Positions 1 to 7,126 of a DNA stretch of 16,275 nt are shown piece after piece. The position numbers and the translations under genes are program-made. Under the pieces are notes generated by a model. It searched no databases and had not been told where the DNA came from. It was given only the letters and a program-made list of their open reading frames with translations. Source of the DNA: CAZVAR01 sp964625225. GTDB taxonomy: Bacteria > Pseudomonadota > Alphaproteobacteria > JAJUGE01. Every line of letters starts with the position of its first letter. The stretch's first letter is position 1. The stretch lies in NCBI GenBank assembly GCA_964625225.1, contig CAZVAR010000086.1, forward strand, positions 1 through 16,275, written 5' to 3'.

Positions 1-978
1 CCGATCGAGCAGTCGATCGCGGCCTGGCGCGGCCTTGTCGCCGCGCGCGCCGCTTTCCGCAGCATCAAGGAGCTGCTCGCGCGCACGCCGCCGGTGGGCG
101 ACGGCATGTCGCTACCCCGGCCGGCCGGCCGGCTGACGGTCGAGGCGGTCGGGTTCGTGCCGGGCGGGGCGAGGGAGTATGTGCTGCGCGGCATCAGCTT
201 CGGCCTCGAGCCGGGGGAGGCCCTCGGCCTCGTCGGCCCCTCGGCGGCCGGGAAGACGACCCTGGCACGGCTGCTGGTCGGGAGCTGGGCGCCGAGCATC
301 GGGCATGTGCGTCTCGACGGCGCCGACGTGGCCGCATGGGAGGCGGTCGATCGCGGCCGCCATATCGGCTACCTGCCGCAGGATGTGGAGCTGTTCGAAG
401 GCACGGTGCGGGACAATATCGCGCGCCTGCGCAATGCCGACGACGCCGAGGTCGTGGCCGCTGCCAAGCTTGCCGGTGTGCACGAGATGATCCTGCGGCT
501 GCCGGACGGCTACGACACGCAGATCGGCGAGGGCGGAGTCAAGCTGTCCGGCGGCCAGCGCCAGCGCATCGCCCTGGCCCGCGCGGTATTCGGCGACCCG
601 CGGCTGGTCGTGCTGGACGAACCGAACTCCAGCCTCGACAGCGAGGGTGAGCAGGCCCTGATGAATGCGGTCCGCAGTCTGAAGGAGCGGGGGACCACGG
701 TGGTCATGATCGCCCACCGGCCGTCAATTCTGTCGCTGGTCGACAAGATTCTCGTGGTCCGCAACGGTCAGCTCGAGCTGTTCGGCCCGCGCGACGAGGT
801 CATCGCCAAGATCACGCCGCTGCCCCGCTATGCCGGCGCGCCGGGAGGTCCGGCGCTGGCAAAGCAGACAGCCGGTGGGCCTCGCAGCGCCGGGCGGCCG
901 CAGCCGGCCGGCAAGGAACAGGAAGAGGCACACGACGATTCGGCGACGATCACAGCGCTCGGCAGCGGGAAGCAGTAA
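1..978 (+). CDS. Type I secretion ABC transporter (PrtD-like), C-terminal part, 5' end outside window
   Basis: This is the C-terminal part of an inner-membrane exporter that uses ATP to drive one-step secretion of proteins through a type I system. The frame is open from base 1, so the gene begins upstream. The first residues (PIEQSIAAWRG, then AFRSIKELL) resemble the linker after the transmembrane domain in PrtD-family exporters. The nucleotide-binding domain is complete: Walker A GPSAAGKTT at 235-261, Q-loop YLPQDVELF, signature LSGGQRQRIALARA, Walker B LVVLDEPNSSLD and switch histidine in MIAHRPS. After the ATPase core there is a tail of about 50 residues rich in Ala, Gly, Pro and charged residues with no recognisable fold. 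The stop is 2 bp before the HlyD-family adaptor gene, the usual pairing for type I systems. The cargo is unknown, because no repeat-in-toxin protein or secreted protease is in view. Confidence 0.93.
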   Translation, partial: PIEQSIAAWRGLVAARAAFRSIKELLARTPPVGDGMSLPRPAGRLTVEAVGFVPGGAREYVLRGISFGLEPGEALGLVGPSAAGKTTLARLLVGSWAPSIGHVRLDGADVAAWEAVDRGRHIGYLPQDVELFEGTVRDNIARLRNADDAEVVAAAKLAGVHEMILRLPDGYDTQIGEGGVKLSGGQRQRIALARAVFGDPRLVVLDEPNSSLDSEGEQALMNAVRSLKERGTTVVMIAHRPSILSLVDKILVVRNGQLELFGPRDEVIAKITPLPRYAGAPGGPALAKQTAGGPRSAGRPQPAGKEQEEAHDDSATITALGSGKQ

Positions 979-980
979 CC

Positions 981-2360
981 ATGCGCGGCAACCTCCTCAG
1001 GCCCCTCCGGGGCCGTCCGCCCGGTCCGATGCTGGACGTGACGCCCGATCCCGCCAAGGAGGTCACGTTCAAAGCAATGGGGCTGCGCGGCATCTTTCTA
1101 TTCGGACTCGCGCTGCTGTTCCTCTTCTTCGGCGGCTTCGGCACGTGGGCGGCGCTGGCTCCGCTCGAAACCGCGGCGATCGCTCCCGGTCACGTCGTCG
1201 TCGGGAGCAATGTGAAGGTGGTGCAGCACCTCGAGGGCGGCATCGTCGGCGACATCCTCGTCCGGGAGGGGAGCGTCGTCCGGCAGGGCGATCCGGTTGT
1301 CATCCTCGACGAAACGCAGCCCCGTGCGACGCTCGCCATGGTCACGAGCCGGGTTCGGCATGCGTTGGCCCGCGAAGCGCGACTGATCGCGGAACGTGAC
1401 GGCCTTCCCGATATTCCGTTTCCGCAATGGCTGACGGACGCGGCGGCGGAGACCCCCGAGGTACCGGAGATCCTGGCCGCGCAGCGGCGGATTTTCGCGA
1501 GCCGCCGTGCCTCGGTCGAGAGTCAGACCGCGATCCTGAAGCAGCGGATCGCCCAGTATCGTGAGGAGATTGCCGGGCTCGAAGGGGAGATCGGGGCGGA
1601 GACCGAACAGTTGGGCCTGATCCAGCAGGAACTGAACGACGTCCAGTTCCTGATCAGCAAGGGGCTGGAGCGCCGGCCGCGGCTGCTGGCGCTGCAGCGG
1701 CAGTCGGCGGACATCGAGGGGAGCCGTGCCCGGAACCGGGCCGCCATCGCCCGCGCCCGTCAGGCCATCGGCGAAGCGGAGCTGCGGATTCTCGATCTCA
1801 GGACCAATCTCGACCGCGAGATCGCACAGGAACTCCGGGACGTACAGGCGGAAATCGCGGATCTCGAGCAACAGCGCCGCGCCGCCGAGGACGTCCTGAC
1901 CCGGACCGTCATCCGGGCCCCGGCCTCCGGCAAGGTGGTCAATCTCAAGATCTTCACCGCCGGCGGGGTGATCGCGCCGCGCGAACCGCTCATGGAAATC
2001 GTCCCGCAGGACGACCAGCTCATTGTCGAGGCCCGGGTCAATCCGACCGACATCGACGTCGTCCGTGCCGGCCTGCGGGCGGAGGTCCGGCTCACCGCCT
2101 ACACGACCCGGGCAACACCGAACCTGAAGGGCGTGATCGAGCACGTCTCGGCCGACCGGCTGGTCGACGAGCGAACCGGCGTGCCGTACTTCGCCGCCCG
2201 GGTCGTGTTCGCGCCGGAAGAGGCGAAGCAGCTCAATGACGTGGAGCTCTATCCGGGCATGCCGGCCGAGGTGATGATCGTTGCCGGGCAACGCACGCCA
2301 TTGTCCTATCTGGTGCAGCCGCTGACCAGCAGCTTCCAGCGGGCGCTGCGGGAGGACTGA
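981..2360 (+). CDS. HlyD-family type I secretion periplasmic adaptor (PrtE-like)
   Basis: This is the membrane-fusion subunit that links the ABC exporter to an outer-membrane TolC-type channel. The 459 residues match the usual length of PrtE/HlyD proteins. One transmembrane helix lies at about residues 36-60, followed by the first lipoyl half (VVVGSNVKVVQHLEGGIVG) and a long charged helical hairpin at about 130-310, rich in Glu, Arg and Gln heptads. Then come the second lipoyl half (TVIRAPASGKVVNLKIFTAG) and a C-terminal beta-barrel ending near PLTSSFQRALRED. The ATG at 981 has a GGGAAG 8 bp upstream and follows the transporter stop by 2 bp. An internal ATG at 1029 is possible but has no visible ribosome-binding site. 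The outer-membrane partner is not encoded here. Confidence 0.93.
   Translation: MRGNLLRPLRGRPPGPMLDVTPDPAKEVTFKAMGLRGIFLFGLALLFLFFGGFGTWAALAPLETAAIAPGHVVVGSNVKVVQHLEGGIVGDILVREGSVVRQGDPVVILDETQPRATLAMVTSRVRHALAREARLIAERDGLPDIPFPQWLTDAAAETPEVPEILAAQRRIFASRRASVESQTAILKQRIAQYREEIAGLEGEIGAETEQLGLIQQELNDVQFLISKGLERRPRLLALQRQSADIEGSRARNRAAIARARQAIGEAELRILDLRTNLDREIAQELRDVQAEIADLEQQRRAAEDVLTRTVIRAPASGKVVNLKIFTAGGVIAPREPLMEIVPQDDQLIVEARVNPTDIDVVRAGLRAEVRLTAYTTRATPNLKGVIEHVSADRLVDERTGVPYFAARVVFAPEEAKQLNDVELYPGMPAEVMIVAGQRTPLSYLVQPLTSSFQRALRED
1000..1014 (+). other. Perfect GC hairpin at the start of the adaptor gene
   Basis: GGCCCC-TCC-GGGGCC forms a perfect 6-bp stem with a 3-base loop, 19 bases after the adaptor ATG. 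It has no T-run, so it is not a typical terminator. It lies in the unconserved N-terminal codons and could influence translation of the second gene, or simply reflect high GC content. Confidence 0.35.
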
Positions 2361-2363
2361 TGC

Positions 2364-3398
2364 ATGCGGTGGGACTCGCGGCTCCGCCACCTGCTGTACC
2401 CGGGAGCGCTGCTGCTCTGCTCGGTTGTCGCGGCCTGGCCGGCCGGCGCCGAACCCGAGGCGGCGCGGCCGCGTTTGGCGTTTCCGGTTGCCTGCACACC
2501 GGGTCAGGACTGCTGGATCTTCCAGTATTTCGACCACGATCCCGGCCGGGGCTGGCGCGACTATGCGTGCGGCCGCCGGAGCTATGACGGGCACACCGGG
2601 ACGGACATCGCGCTGCGAGACGAGGCTGCGATCGCGGCCGGGATCCCGGTGCTGTCCGCTGCTGCCGGCACGGTCCGCGCCGTACGCGACGGGATGCCGG
2701 ACCAGCTGTTCGGAGGGGATGCCGACGGCGAGGTACGCGGCCGCGAATGCGGCAACGGAGTCCTGATCGCCCATGACGGCGGTTGGGAGACCCAGTATTG
2801 CCATCTCCGTAAGGACAGCATTCGGGTCCAGCAAGGCGATCGGGTCACCGCAGGGGCCGTTCTCGGCGAGATCGGTCTGTCCGGCGCGACCGAGTTCCCC
2901 CACCTGGAGTTCCTCGTCCGCTACAAGGGAAGCCCGGTGGATCCGTTCGCCGGGACACGACCGGATCCGGCTTGCGGGCTTTCGCCCGGCCATCTCTGGA
3001 GCGAGGCCGCCCTAACCAAGGTCACGTACTCGCCGGTGGACATCCTGGCGGTCGGGTTCGCTCCAGGCGCACCGGACGCTGCGAGCGCCCATGCCGGGCG
3101 TCTCGGTGCGATGGTGCTGCCGGCCGACTCGCCGGCGCTGGTCGCCTGGGCGACCCTGGCGGCGGTGCGTGCCGGCGACGTGTTGAGCCTCCGGCTCGTT
3201 GCGCCGGACGGGGGTACGGTAGCGGAAAGCCGCAGCCAGATCGAGGCGGACAAGATCCGCTATTTCGCCTATGCCGGCCGGCGCGCCCGCGGCGCATGGC
3301 CAGCCGGTCGGTATCGCGCGCTGGTTCGGATCGAGCGCGTCGGCGGTGAACCGGGGCCGGTCGTGCGTGAGGCCACTGCGGTGTTGACGGTGAACTGA
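2364..3398 (+). CDS. Exported M23-family metallopeptidase (LytM-like) with variant metal site
   Basis: This is probably a zinc endopeptidase, or a degenerate relative, that acts on peptidoglycan cross-bridges in the periplasm. The 344-residue product has a signal peptide (hydrophobic LLYPGALLLCSVVAAW, likely cleaved after about residue 29). The M23 domain covers roughly residues 40-200. Its first metal pair is H77 and D81 in GHTGTDIAL. The conserved His of the YxHL motif is H147 in QYCHL. The final HxH motif reads PHLEF (H180, E182), so the usual third zinc ligand is Glu instead of His. Five cysteines lie in or near the domain (44, 50, 69, 129, 146). The C-terminal 140 residues look like a beta-rich accessory region. 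GGAGGA at 2351-2356 is spaced 7 bp from the ATG, which follows the adaptor stop by 3 bp, so the gene is probably translated with the secretion genes. The family assignment is firm; peptidase activity is inferred. Confidence 0.88.
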   Translation: MRWDSRLRHLLYPGALLLCSVVAAWPAGAEPEAARPRLAFPVACTPGQDCWIFQYFDHDPGRGWRDYACGRRSYDGHTGTDIALRDEAAIAAGIPVLSAAAGTVRAVRDGMPDQLFGGDADGEVRGRECGNGVLIAHDGGWETQYCHLRKDSIRVQQGDRVTAGAVLGEIGLSGATEFPHLEFLVRYKGSPVDPFAGTRPDPACGLSPGHLWSEAALTKVTYSPVDILAVGFAPGAPDAASAHAGRLGAMVLPADSPALVAWATLAAVRAGDVLSLRLVAPDGGTVAESRSQIEADKIRYFAYAGRRARGAWPAGRYRALVRIERVGGEPGPVVREATAVLTVN

Positions 3399-3401
3399 CG
3401 T

Positions 3402-3415
3402 CGCCCGCTCGGGCG
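3402..3415 (+). terminator. Possible weak terminator hairpin after the M23 gene
   Basis: CGCCC-GCTC-GGGCG forms a 5-bp GC stem with a 4-base loop just after the stop codon. It is followed by GACTTT with no real T-run. It may end or attenuate the secretion transcript, but support is limited. Confidence 0.3.
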
Positions 3416-3419
3416 GACT

Positions 3420-3449
3420 TTGCCAAGGGGCGGCGGCTCGGGGCACAAT
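3420..3449 (+). promoter_or_regulatory. Candidate sigma-70 promoter for the crotonase gene
   Basis: TTGCCA at 3420-3425 (five of six consensus bases) and CACAAT at 3444-3449 (four of six) are separated by 18 bp. They lie 42 bp upstream of the crotonase ATG in the 92-bp gap after the M23 gene. Found by eye only. Confidence 0.35.
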
Positions 3450-3490
3450 CGGGAGAGAGGAAGTTCCCCGATCGAGAGGCGCGTCGAGAT

Positions 3491-4264
3491 ATGGATACCA
3501 AGGTCATCAGGTGCGAGGTCAGCGACCACGTCGCCGTCGTCGTAATGGACCGCCCGCCCGTCAACGCTCAGGACCGCCAGTTCCACGAGGAGATGATGGC
3601 GGTGTTCGATGCGATCAGCGACCGTGACGACGTGCGGGCCGCCGTCCTCACCGGCGCCGGCCGGACGTTCTCCGCCGGCGCCGATATCAAATCGCGCGCC
3701 GGCGTCGAGCGGGGGCCGGGCGATGTCTGGCAGCACAACCGGCGCGCCCGCGAGTGCTTCCACGCCGTGATGGAGTGCCGCAAACCGGTGATCGCGGCGA
3801 TCAACGGACCCGCACTCGGCGCGGGCCTGGCGCTGGCGGCCTCCTGCGACATCCTGGTCGCGTCGGAGAATGCGGTGCTGGGTCTACCGGAGATCGATGT
3901 CGGGCTGCTCGGCGGCGGCCGCCATACGATGCGCCTGTTCGGCCATTCGCGGACCCGCCGCATGATGTTGACGGGCTATCGGGTACCGGGGCCGGAGCTG
4001 TACCGGCTCGGGGTTGTCGAAGCGTGCGTGCCGCCGGACCGGCTGATGGAAACCGCCCTCGACCTCGCCCGGGAGATCGCCGGCAAGAGCCCGATCGCGA
4101 CCCAGCTCGCCAAGCACGCCCTCAACACGATCGAGGAAATGAGTCTGCGAGACGGCTATCGCTTCGAACAGAACATGACGGTCGAGCTTGGAAAGTACGA
4201 GGATTCCAAAGAGGCGATGCGCGCCTTCGTCGAGAAGCGGCCCCCCGTCTTCCGAGGGCGCTGA
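3491..4264 (+). CDS. Enoyl-CoA hydratase/isomerase (crotonase) family protein
   Basis: This is a cytoplasmic acyl-CoA enzyme of the crotonase superfamily; at 257 residues it has the typical length. The oxyanion-hole regions are visible as SAGADIKS (61-68) and GPALGAG (106-112). The second conserved acidic position, E134 in GLPEIDVGL, is present. The position equivalent to the other catalytic Glu of classical hydratases is A114 in GLALAASCD. The loop after E134 is LLGGGRHTMRL rather than the usual Pro-Gly-Ala-Gly type. This pattern fits an isomerase or another crotonase activity better than a standard two-glutamate hydratase, but the substrate cannot be told from sequence. The ATG at 3491 has GAGAGG about 11 bp upstream. 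The neighbouring genes give no clear pathway context. Confidence 0.85.
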   Translation: MDTKVIRCEVSDHVAVVVMDRPPVNAQDRQFHEEMMAVFDAISDRDDVRAAVLTGAGRTFSAGADIKSRAGVERGPGDVWQHNRRARECFHAVMECRKPVIAAINGPALGAGLALAASCDILVASENAVLGLPEIDVGLLGGGRHTMRLFGHSRTRRMMLTGYRVPGPELYRLGVVEACVPPDRLMETALDLAREIAGKSPIATQLAKHALNTIEEMSLRDGYRFEQNMTVELGKYEDSKEAMRAFVEKRPPVFRGR

Positions 4265-4273
4265 GCCCGGCCG

Positions 4274-5053
4274 GTGTTCTTTCTGCTCTCGAAGCTGTTC
4301 TGGATCATCGCGCAGCCGCTCGCGCTGCTGACACTACTGTTCGCGCTCGGGGTCATGCTGCTGTGGCTTCGACGCCCGCGCGCCGGCCGCCTGGTCGTCA
4401 CGGCGGCGACCATCCTGCTGGCCGGGCTCAGCATGCTTCCTGTCGGCGACTGGGCCATCGCGCCCCTGGAGCGCCGTTTCCCCGTCTATGCCGACGACGG
4501 CGCTCCGGTTCACGGCATCATCGTGCTGGGCGGCGGCATCGATCTGTTCGCGACGCGGTCATCCGGCGTCTTTGCGCTGAACGACGCGGCGGAACGGCTG
4601 ACCGCGATGACCGCCCTTGCGCGGCGCTACCCCGAGGCCCGGATCATTTTCACAGGCGGATCGGGCAGCCTCTTCTTTCAGGACGCCCGGGAGGCCGACC
4701 GCGTCCCGGATTTCCTGCGGGAGCAGGGCATCGATCCGGCGCGGGTCGTCATCGAACGCGCGTCGCGCAATACCTGGGAGAACGCCGTCTTCACCCGCCG
4801 TCTGGGCGGAGGCGCGCCCGGTGAGCGCTGGCTGCTGGTGACCTCCGCCTTCCATATGGCGCGTTCCGTCGGCTGCTTCCGTCGGGTGGGCGCCGAGATC
4901 GTCCCCTATCCGGTCGATTTCCGGGTCGGGACGCCGCGGGCGGACCTGGCCGGCAATCTGCAGCGACTCAGCCTGGCGATCCGCGAGTGGATCGGGCTGG
5001 CCGCGTACCGGTTGACCGGGCGCACGGACGCGCTGTTTCCCGCACCTGCCTGA
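4274..5053 (+). CDS. YdcF/ElyC family (DUF218) membrane protein
   Basis: This is an inner-membrane protein with two N-terminal helices (about residues 9-31 and 39-56) followed by a DUF218 domain from about residue 80. Domain landmarks are GIIVLGGGID, the IIFTGGSGS strand-loop, the NTWENAVF segment and LLVTSAFHMARSVGCF, all typical of the SanA/YdcF/ElyC group. In E. coli, ElyC and SanA affect envelope integrity and peptidoglycan or lipid-carrier metabolism; whether this homologue does the same is inference. The start is GTG at 4274, 9 bp after the crotonase stop. The C terminus (LAAYRLTGRTDALFPAPA) is typical of alphaproteobacterial members. It sits next to a block of peptidoglycan enzymes, which fits an envelope role. 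Confidence 0.87.
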   Translation: MFFLLSKLFWIIAQPLALLTLLFALGVMLLWLRRPRAGRLVVTAATILLAGLSMLPVGDWAIAPLERRFPVYADDGAPVHGIIVLGGGIDLFATRSSGVFALNDAAERLTAMTALARRYPEARIIFTGGSGSLFFQDAREADRVPDFLREQGIDPARVVIERASRNTWENAVFTRRLGGGAPGERWLLVTSAFHMARSVGCFRRVGAEIVPYPVDFRVGTPRADLAGNLQRLSLAIREWIGLAAYRLTGRTDALFPAPA

Positions 5054-5061
5054 AGGGCTGC

Positions 5062-5087
5062 GGCGGGTCGGCATTTATCCACCCGCC
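5062..5087 (+). other. Inverted repeat between the YdcF and lytic transglycosylase genes
   Basis: GGCGGGT and ACCCGCC form a 7-bp stem around a 13-base A/T-containing loop, 8 bp after the YdcF stop. There is no T-run, so it could be an attenuator or processing site rather than a simple terminator. Confidence 0.3.
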
Positions 5088-5161
5088 TGGCGATTGCCTC
5101 GCAGGGCCGGCATGTGGCAGAAGAAGTGTCATCGGGGCGCTTTGTTCGACAAACGGGAGAC

Positions 5162-6154
5162 ATGAAGCCGGTTGCCGCGTCACGACGCGTGTTTGCCGTC
5201 GCCGCGGTCGCTGCCGCGGCGCTTTTCACCGTGCCGACGGGGCACGCGGCCGATCGGTCCGACTTCGAGCGATGGCTCGCCGAGTTTCGCGTCGAAGCCG
5301 GCCGGGCCGGCATCACCCCGGCGACGATCACTGCCGCCCTATCGGACCTCCGGCCGATACCGCGGGTGGTGGCACTGGACCGCCGCCAGCCGGAGACCCG
5401 ATTGACGCTGTCACAATACCTCGATCGGGTGGTGACACCGGAACGTGTCCGCAAGGGCCGGCTCCTCATGCAGGAGCATCGGGAACTTCTGCAAAGGATC
5501 GGACGCGAGTACGGCGTTCAGCCGCGCTTCATCGTCGCGTTGTGGGGCATCGAATCCGATTTCGGCCGGCTGACAGGAGGCTTTCCGGTGGTCGGTGCGC
5601 TGGCGACGCTGGCCCATGACGGGCGACGCCGCGACTTCTTCCGGGGCGAGCTGCTGCACGCGCTCCGCATCATCGACGAAGGCCATATCCCGGTGAGCCG
5701 GATGACCGGTTCGTGGGCCGGCGCCATGGGACAGAACCAGTTCATGCCGTCAAGCTTCCGGAGCTATGCGGTCGACCATGACGGCGACGGACGCCGCGAC
5801 ATCTGGGGCACGCAGGCGGACGTATTCGCCTCGACCGCGAACTATCTGGCACGCTCGGGTTGGCGGGATGACCTGACCTGGGGGAGGGCGGTGCGCCTTC
5901 CCCCCGGGTTCGACCGTCGCCTCGCGAAGCTGAGCGAGAAGCGGCCGTTGTCGGCCTGGGCGGCGCTCGGCGTCCGCGCCGCGGACGGCGGACCGCTGCC
6001 TGGGCGCGACGTGTCCGCATCGATCCTGACCTTCGGCGACCGCGGCCCCGCCTTCGCCGTCTACCAGAATTTCAGAGTCTTGCTGCGATGGAACCGGTCC
6101 AACCTGTTCGCGGTGGCCGTCGGCACGCTGTCCGACGCCATCGCGGGCGGCTGA
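5162..6154 (+). CDS. Lytic murein transglycosylase, MltB family
   Basis: This periplasmic enzyme cleaves the MurNAc-GlcNAc glycosidic bond of peptidoglycan to give 1,6-anhydro ends. The 330-residue product starts at ATG 5162 with GGGAGA directly upstream. An in-frame ATG at 5114 would add 16 residues before the signal peptide and lacks this site. The signal peptide runs to about HAA at residue 30. The catalytic Glu is E131 in LWGIESDFG. Other family landmarks are SWAGAMGQNQFMPSSF (about 184-199), YAVDHDGDGRRDIWG and FASTANYLARSGW. There is no lipobox, so unlike E. coli MltB it is probably soluble and periplasmic. No peptidoglycan-binding domain follows the catalytic domain. The RlpA gene follows after 48 bp, suggesting shared transcription. 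Confidence 0.93.
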   Translation: MKPVAASRRVFAVAAVAAAALFTVPTGHAADRSDFERWLAEFRVEAGRAGITPATITAALSDLRPIPRVVALDRRQPETRLTLSQYLDRVVTPERVRKGRLLMQEHRELLQRIGREYGVQPRFIVALWGIESDFGRLTGGFPVVGALATLAHDGRRRDFFRGELLHALRIIDEGHIPVSRMTGSWAGAMGQNQFMPSSFRSYAVDHDGDGRRDIWGTQADVFASTANYLARSGWRDDLTWGRAVRLPPGFDRRLAKLSEKRPLSAWAALGVRAADGGPLPGRDVSASILTFGDRGPAFAVYQNFRVLLRWNRSNLFAVAVGTLSDAIAGG

Positions 6155-6187
6155 CGGCCGTGCGGTCAATCAAGAAGACGCGCTGAC

Positions 6188-6193
6188 GGAGGG
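6188..6193 (+). promoter_or_regulatory. Shine-Dalgarno that decides the rlpA start
   Basis: GGAGGG lies 9 bp before ATG 6203 and directly abuts an in-frame TTG at 6194. This spacing favours the ATG, which also gives a clean lipoprotein signal. Confidence 0.7.
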
Positions 6194-6202
6194 TTGAGCG
6201 AC

Positions 6203-7075
6203 ATGACGACGGGTTGGGGACCGCTTGCCTGGACGGCCCTGCTGCCACTCCTGATCGGGCTCGCCGCCTGCGGTTCGTCGAGCAGCCACACGGGCCGGAG
6301 CCATCCGACGACCGCCGCGGCCCCCGGCGGTTACGCGAGCGGTCCGACCACCCAGGAGCGCGGTTCCTACAAGGTCGGCCGGCCCTACCAGGTCGCCGGC
6401 CTCTGGTACCACCCGCGCGAGGATTTCGGTTATGTCGAGACCGGGATCGCCTCCTGGTACGGCGCCGATTTTCACGGCCGGCGGACCGCCAACGGGGAGA
6501 TCTACGACATGGGGGCGCTGACGGCGGCCCACCGCACGCTGCAGATGCCGAGCGTCGCCCGCGTCACCAACCTCGCCAACGGCCGCTCGGTGGTGGTCCG
6601 GATCAACGATCGCGGACCGTTCGCGCCGGGACGGATCATCGACCTGTCCTATCGTGCAGCTCAGCTTCTCGACTTCGTCAAGCAGGGAACGACGCCGGTC
6701 CGGGTCGAAGTGCTGCCGGACGAGAGCCGTCGCATCGCCGAGCTTGCCAGGAATGGCGCCGACACGGCCCGCCTCAACGAATTCATGGCCCGGCGCCATC
6801 GTCCGCAGCCGGTGCAGACGGTCAGCTACGACGTCCCGGTGCAGCCGGCCACGCTCTTTGTCCAGGCCGGGGCCTTCGCGATGCGCGACAATGCCGAGCG
6901 GCTGAGCGCGGAACTGCTGCGGTTCGGCCAGACCAGGGTCGACGCTACGGCCGTGAACGGGCGCACCCTCTACCGCGTCCGGGTCGGGCCGCTCGGGAGC
7001 GTCGAGGCGGCGCAGGCCATGCTGTCGAACCTGACCGCGAGCGGCTATCCGCTCGCGCAAGTCGTCGTGGAATAG
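6203..7075 (+). CDS. rlpA: RlpA: septal lytic transglycosylase lipoprotein with SPOR domain
   Basis: RlpA proteins are outer-membrane lipoproteins that cleave denuded glycan strands at the division septum. The 290-residue product has a lipoprotein signal with lipobox LAAC and acylated C23, followed by a Ser/Thr/Gly/Pro-rich linker. The double-psi beta-barrel domain covers about residues 78-165 (GIASWYGADFHGRRTANGE). E99, H110 and D136 match the positions needed for activity in Pseudomonas RlpA. A SPOR domain (about 218-290, from LFVQAGAFAMRDNAERL) should bind denuded septal peptidoglycan. The gene lies between an MltB-type transglycosylase and a D,D-carboxypeptidase. Removal of stem peptides by other enzymes would create the substrate of the SPOR domain, so the neighbourhood is functionally coherent. 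Confidence 0.94.
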   Translation: MTTGWGPLAWTALLPLLIGLAACGSSSSHTGRSHPTTAAAPGGYASGPTTQERGSYKVGRPYQVAGLWYHPREDFGYVETGIASWYGADFHGRRTANGEIYDMGALTAAHRTLQMPSVARVTNLANGRSVVVRINDRGPFAPGRIIDLSYRAAQLLDFVKQGTTPVRVEVLPDESRRIAELARNGADTARLNEFMARRHRPQPVQTVSYDVPVQPATLFVQAGAFAMRDNAERLSAELLRFGQTRVDATAVNGRTLYRVRVGPLGSVEAAQAMLSNLTASGYPLAQVVVE

Positions 7076-7126
7076 GGCGCAACGCGCGCCAGATAGAACC
7101 GGCGCGATCGCAGGCCGGGGAAGGAT

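Noticed and set aside
1098..2993. 631-codon open frame on the - strand opposite the adaptor and M23 genes
   Set aside because: It spans two well-recognised + strand genes, has no recognisable domain and a biased Arg/Pro/Asp composition. It is a GC-driven antisense shadow.
5114..5161. Upstream start of the lytic transglycosylase at ATG 5114
   Set aside because: It would place 16 polar residues before the signal peptide. ATG 5162 has a GGGAGA directly upstream and gives a normal export signal.
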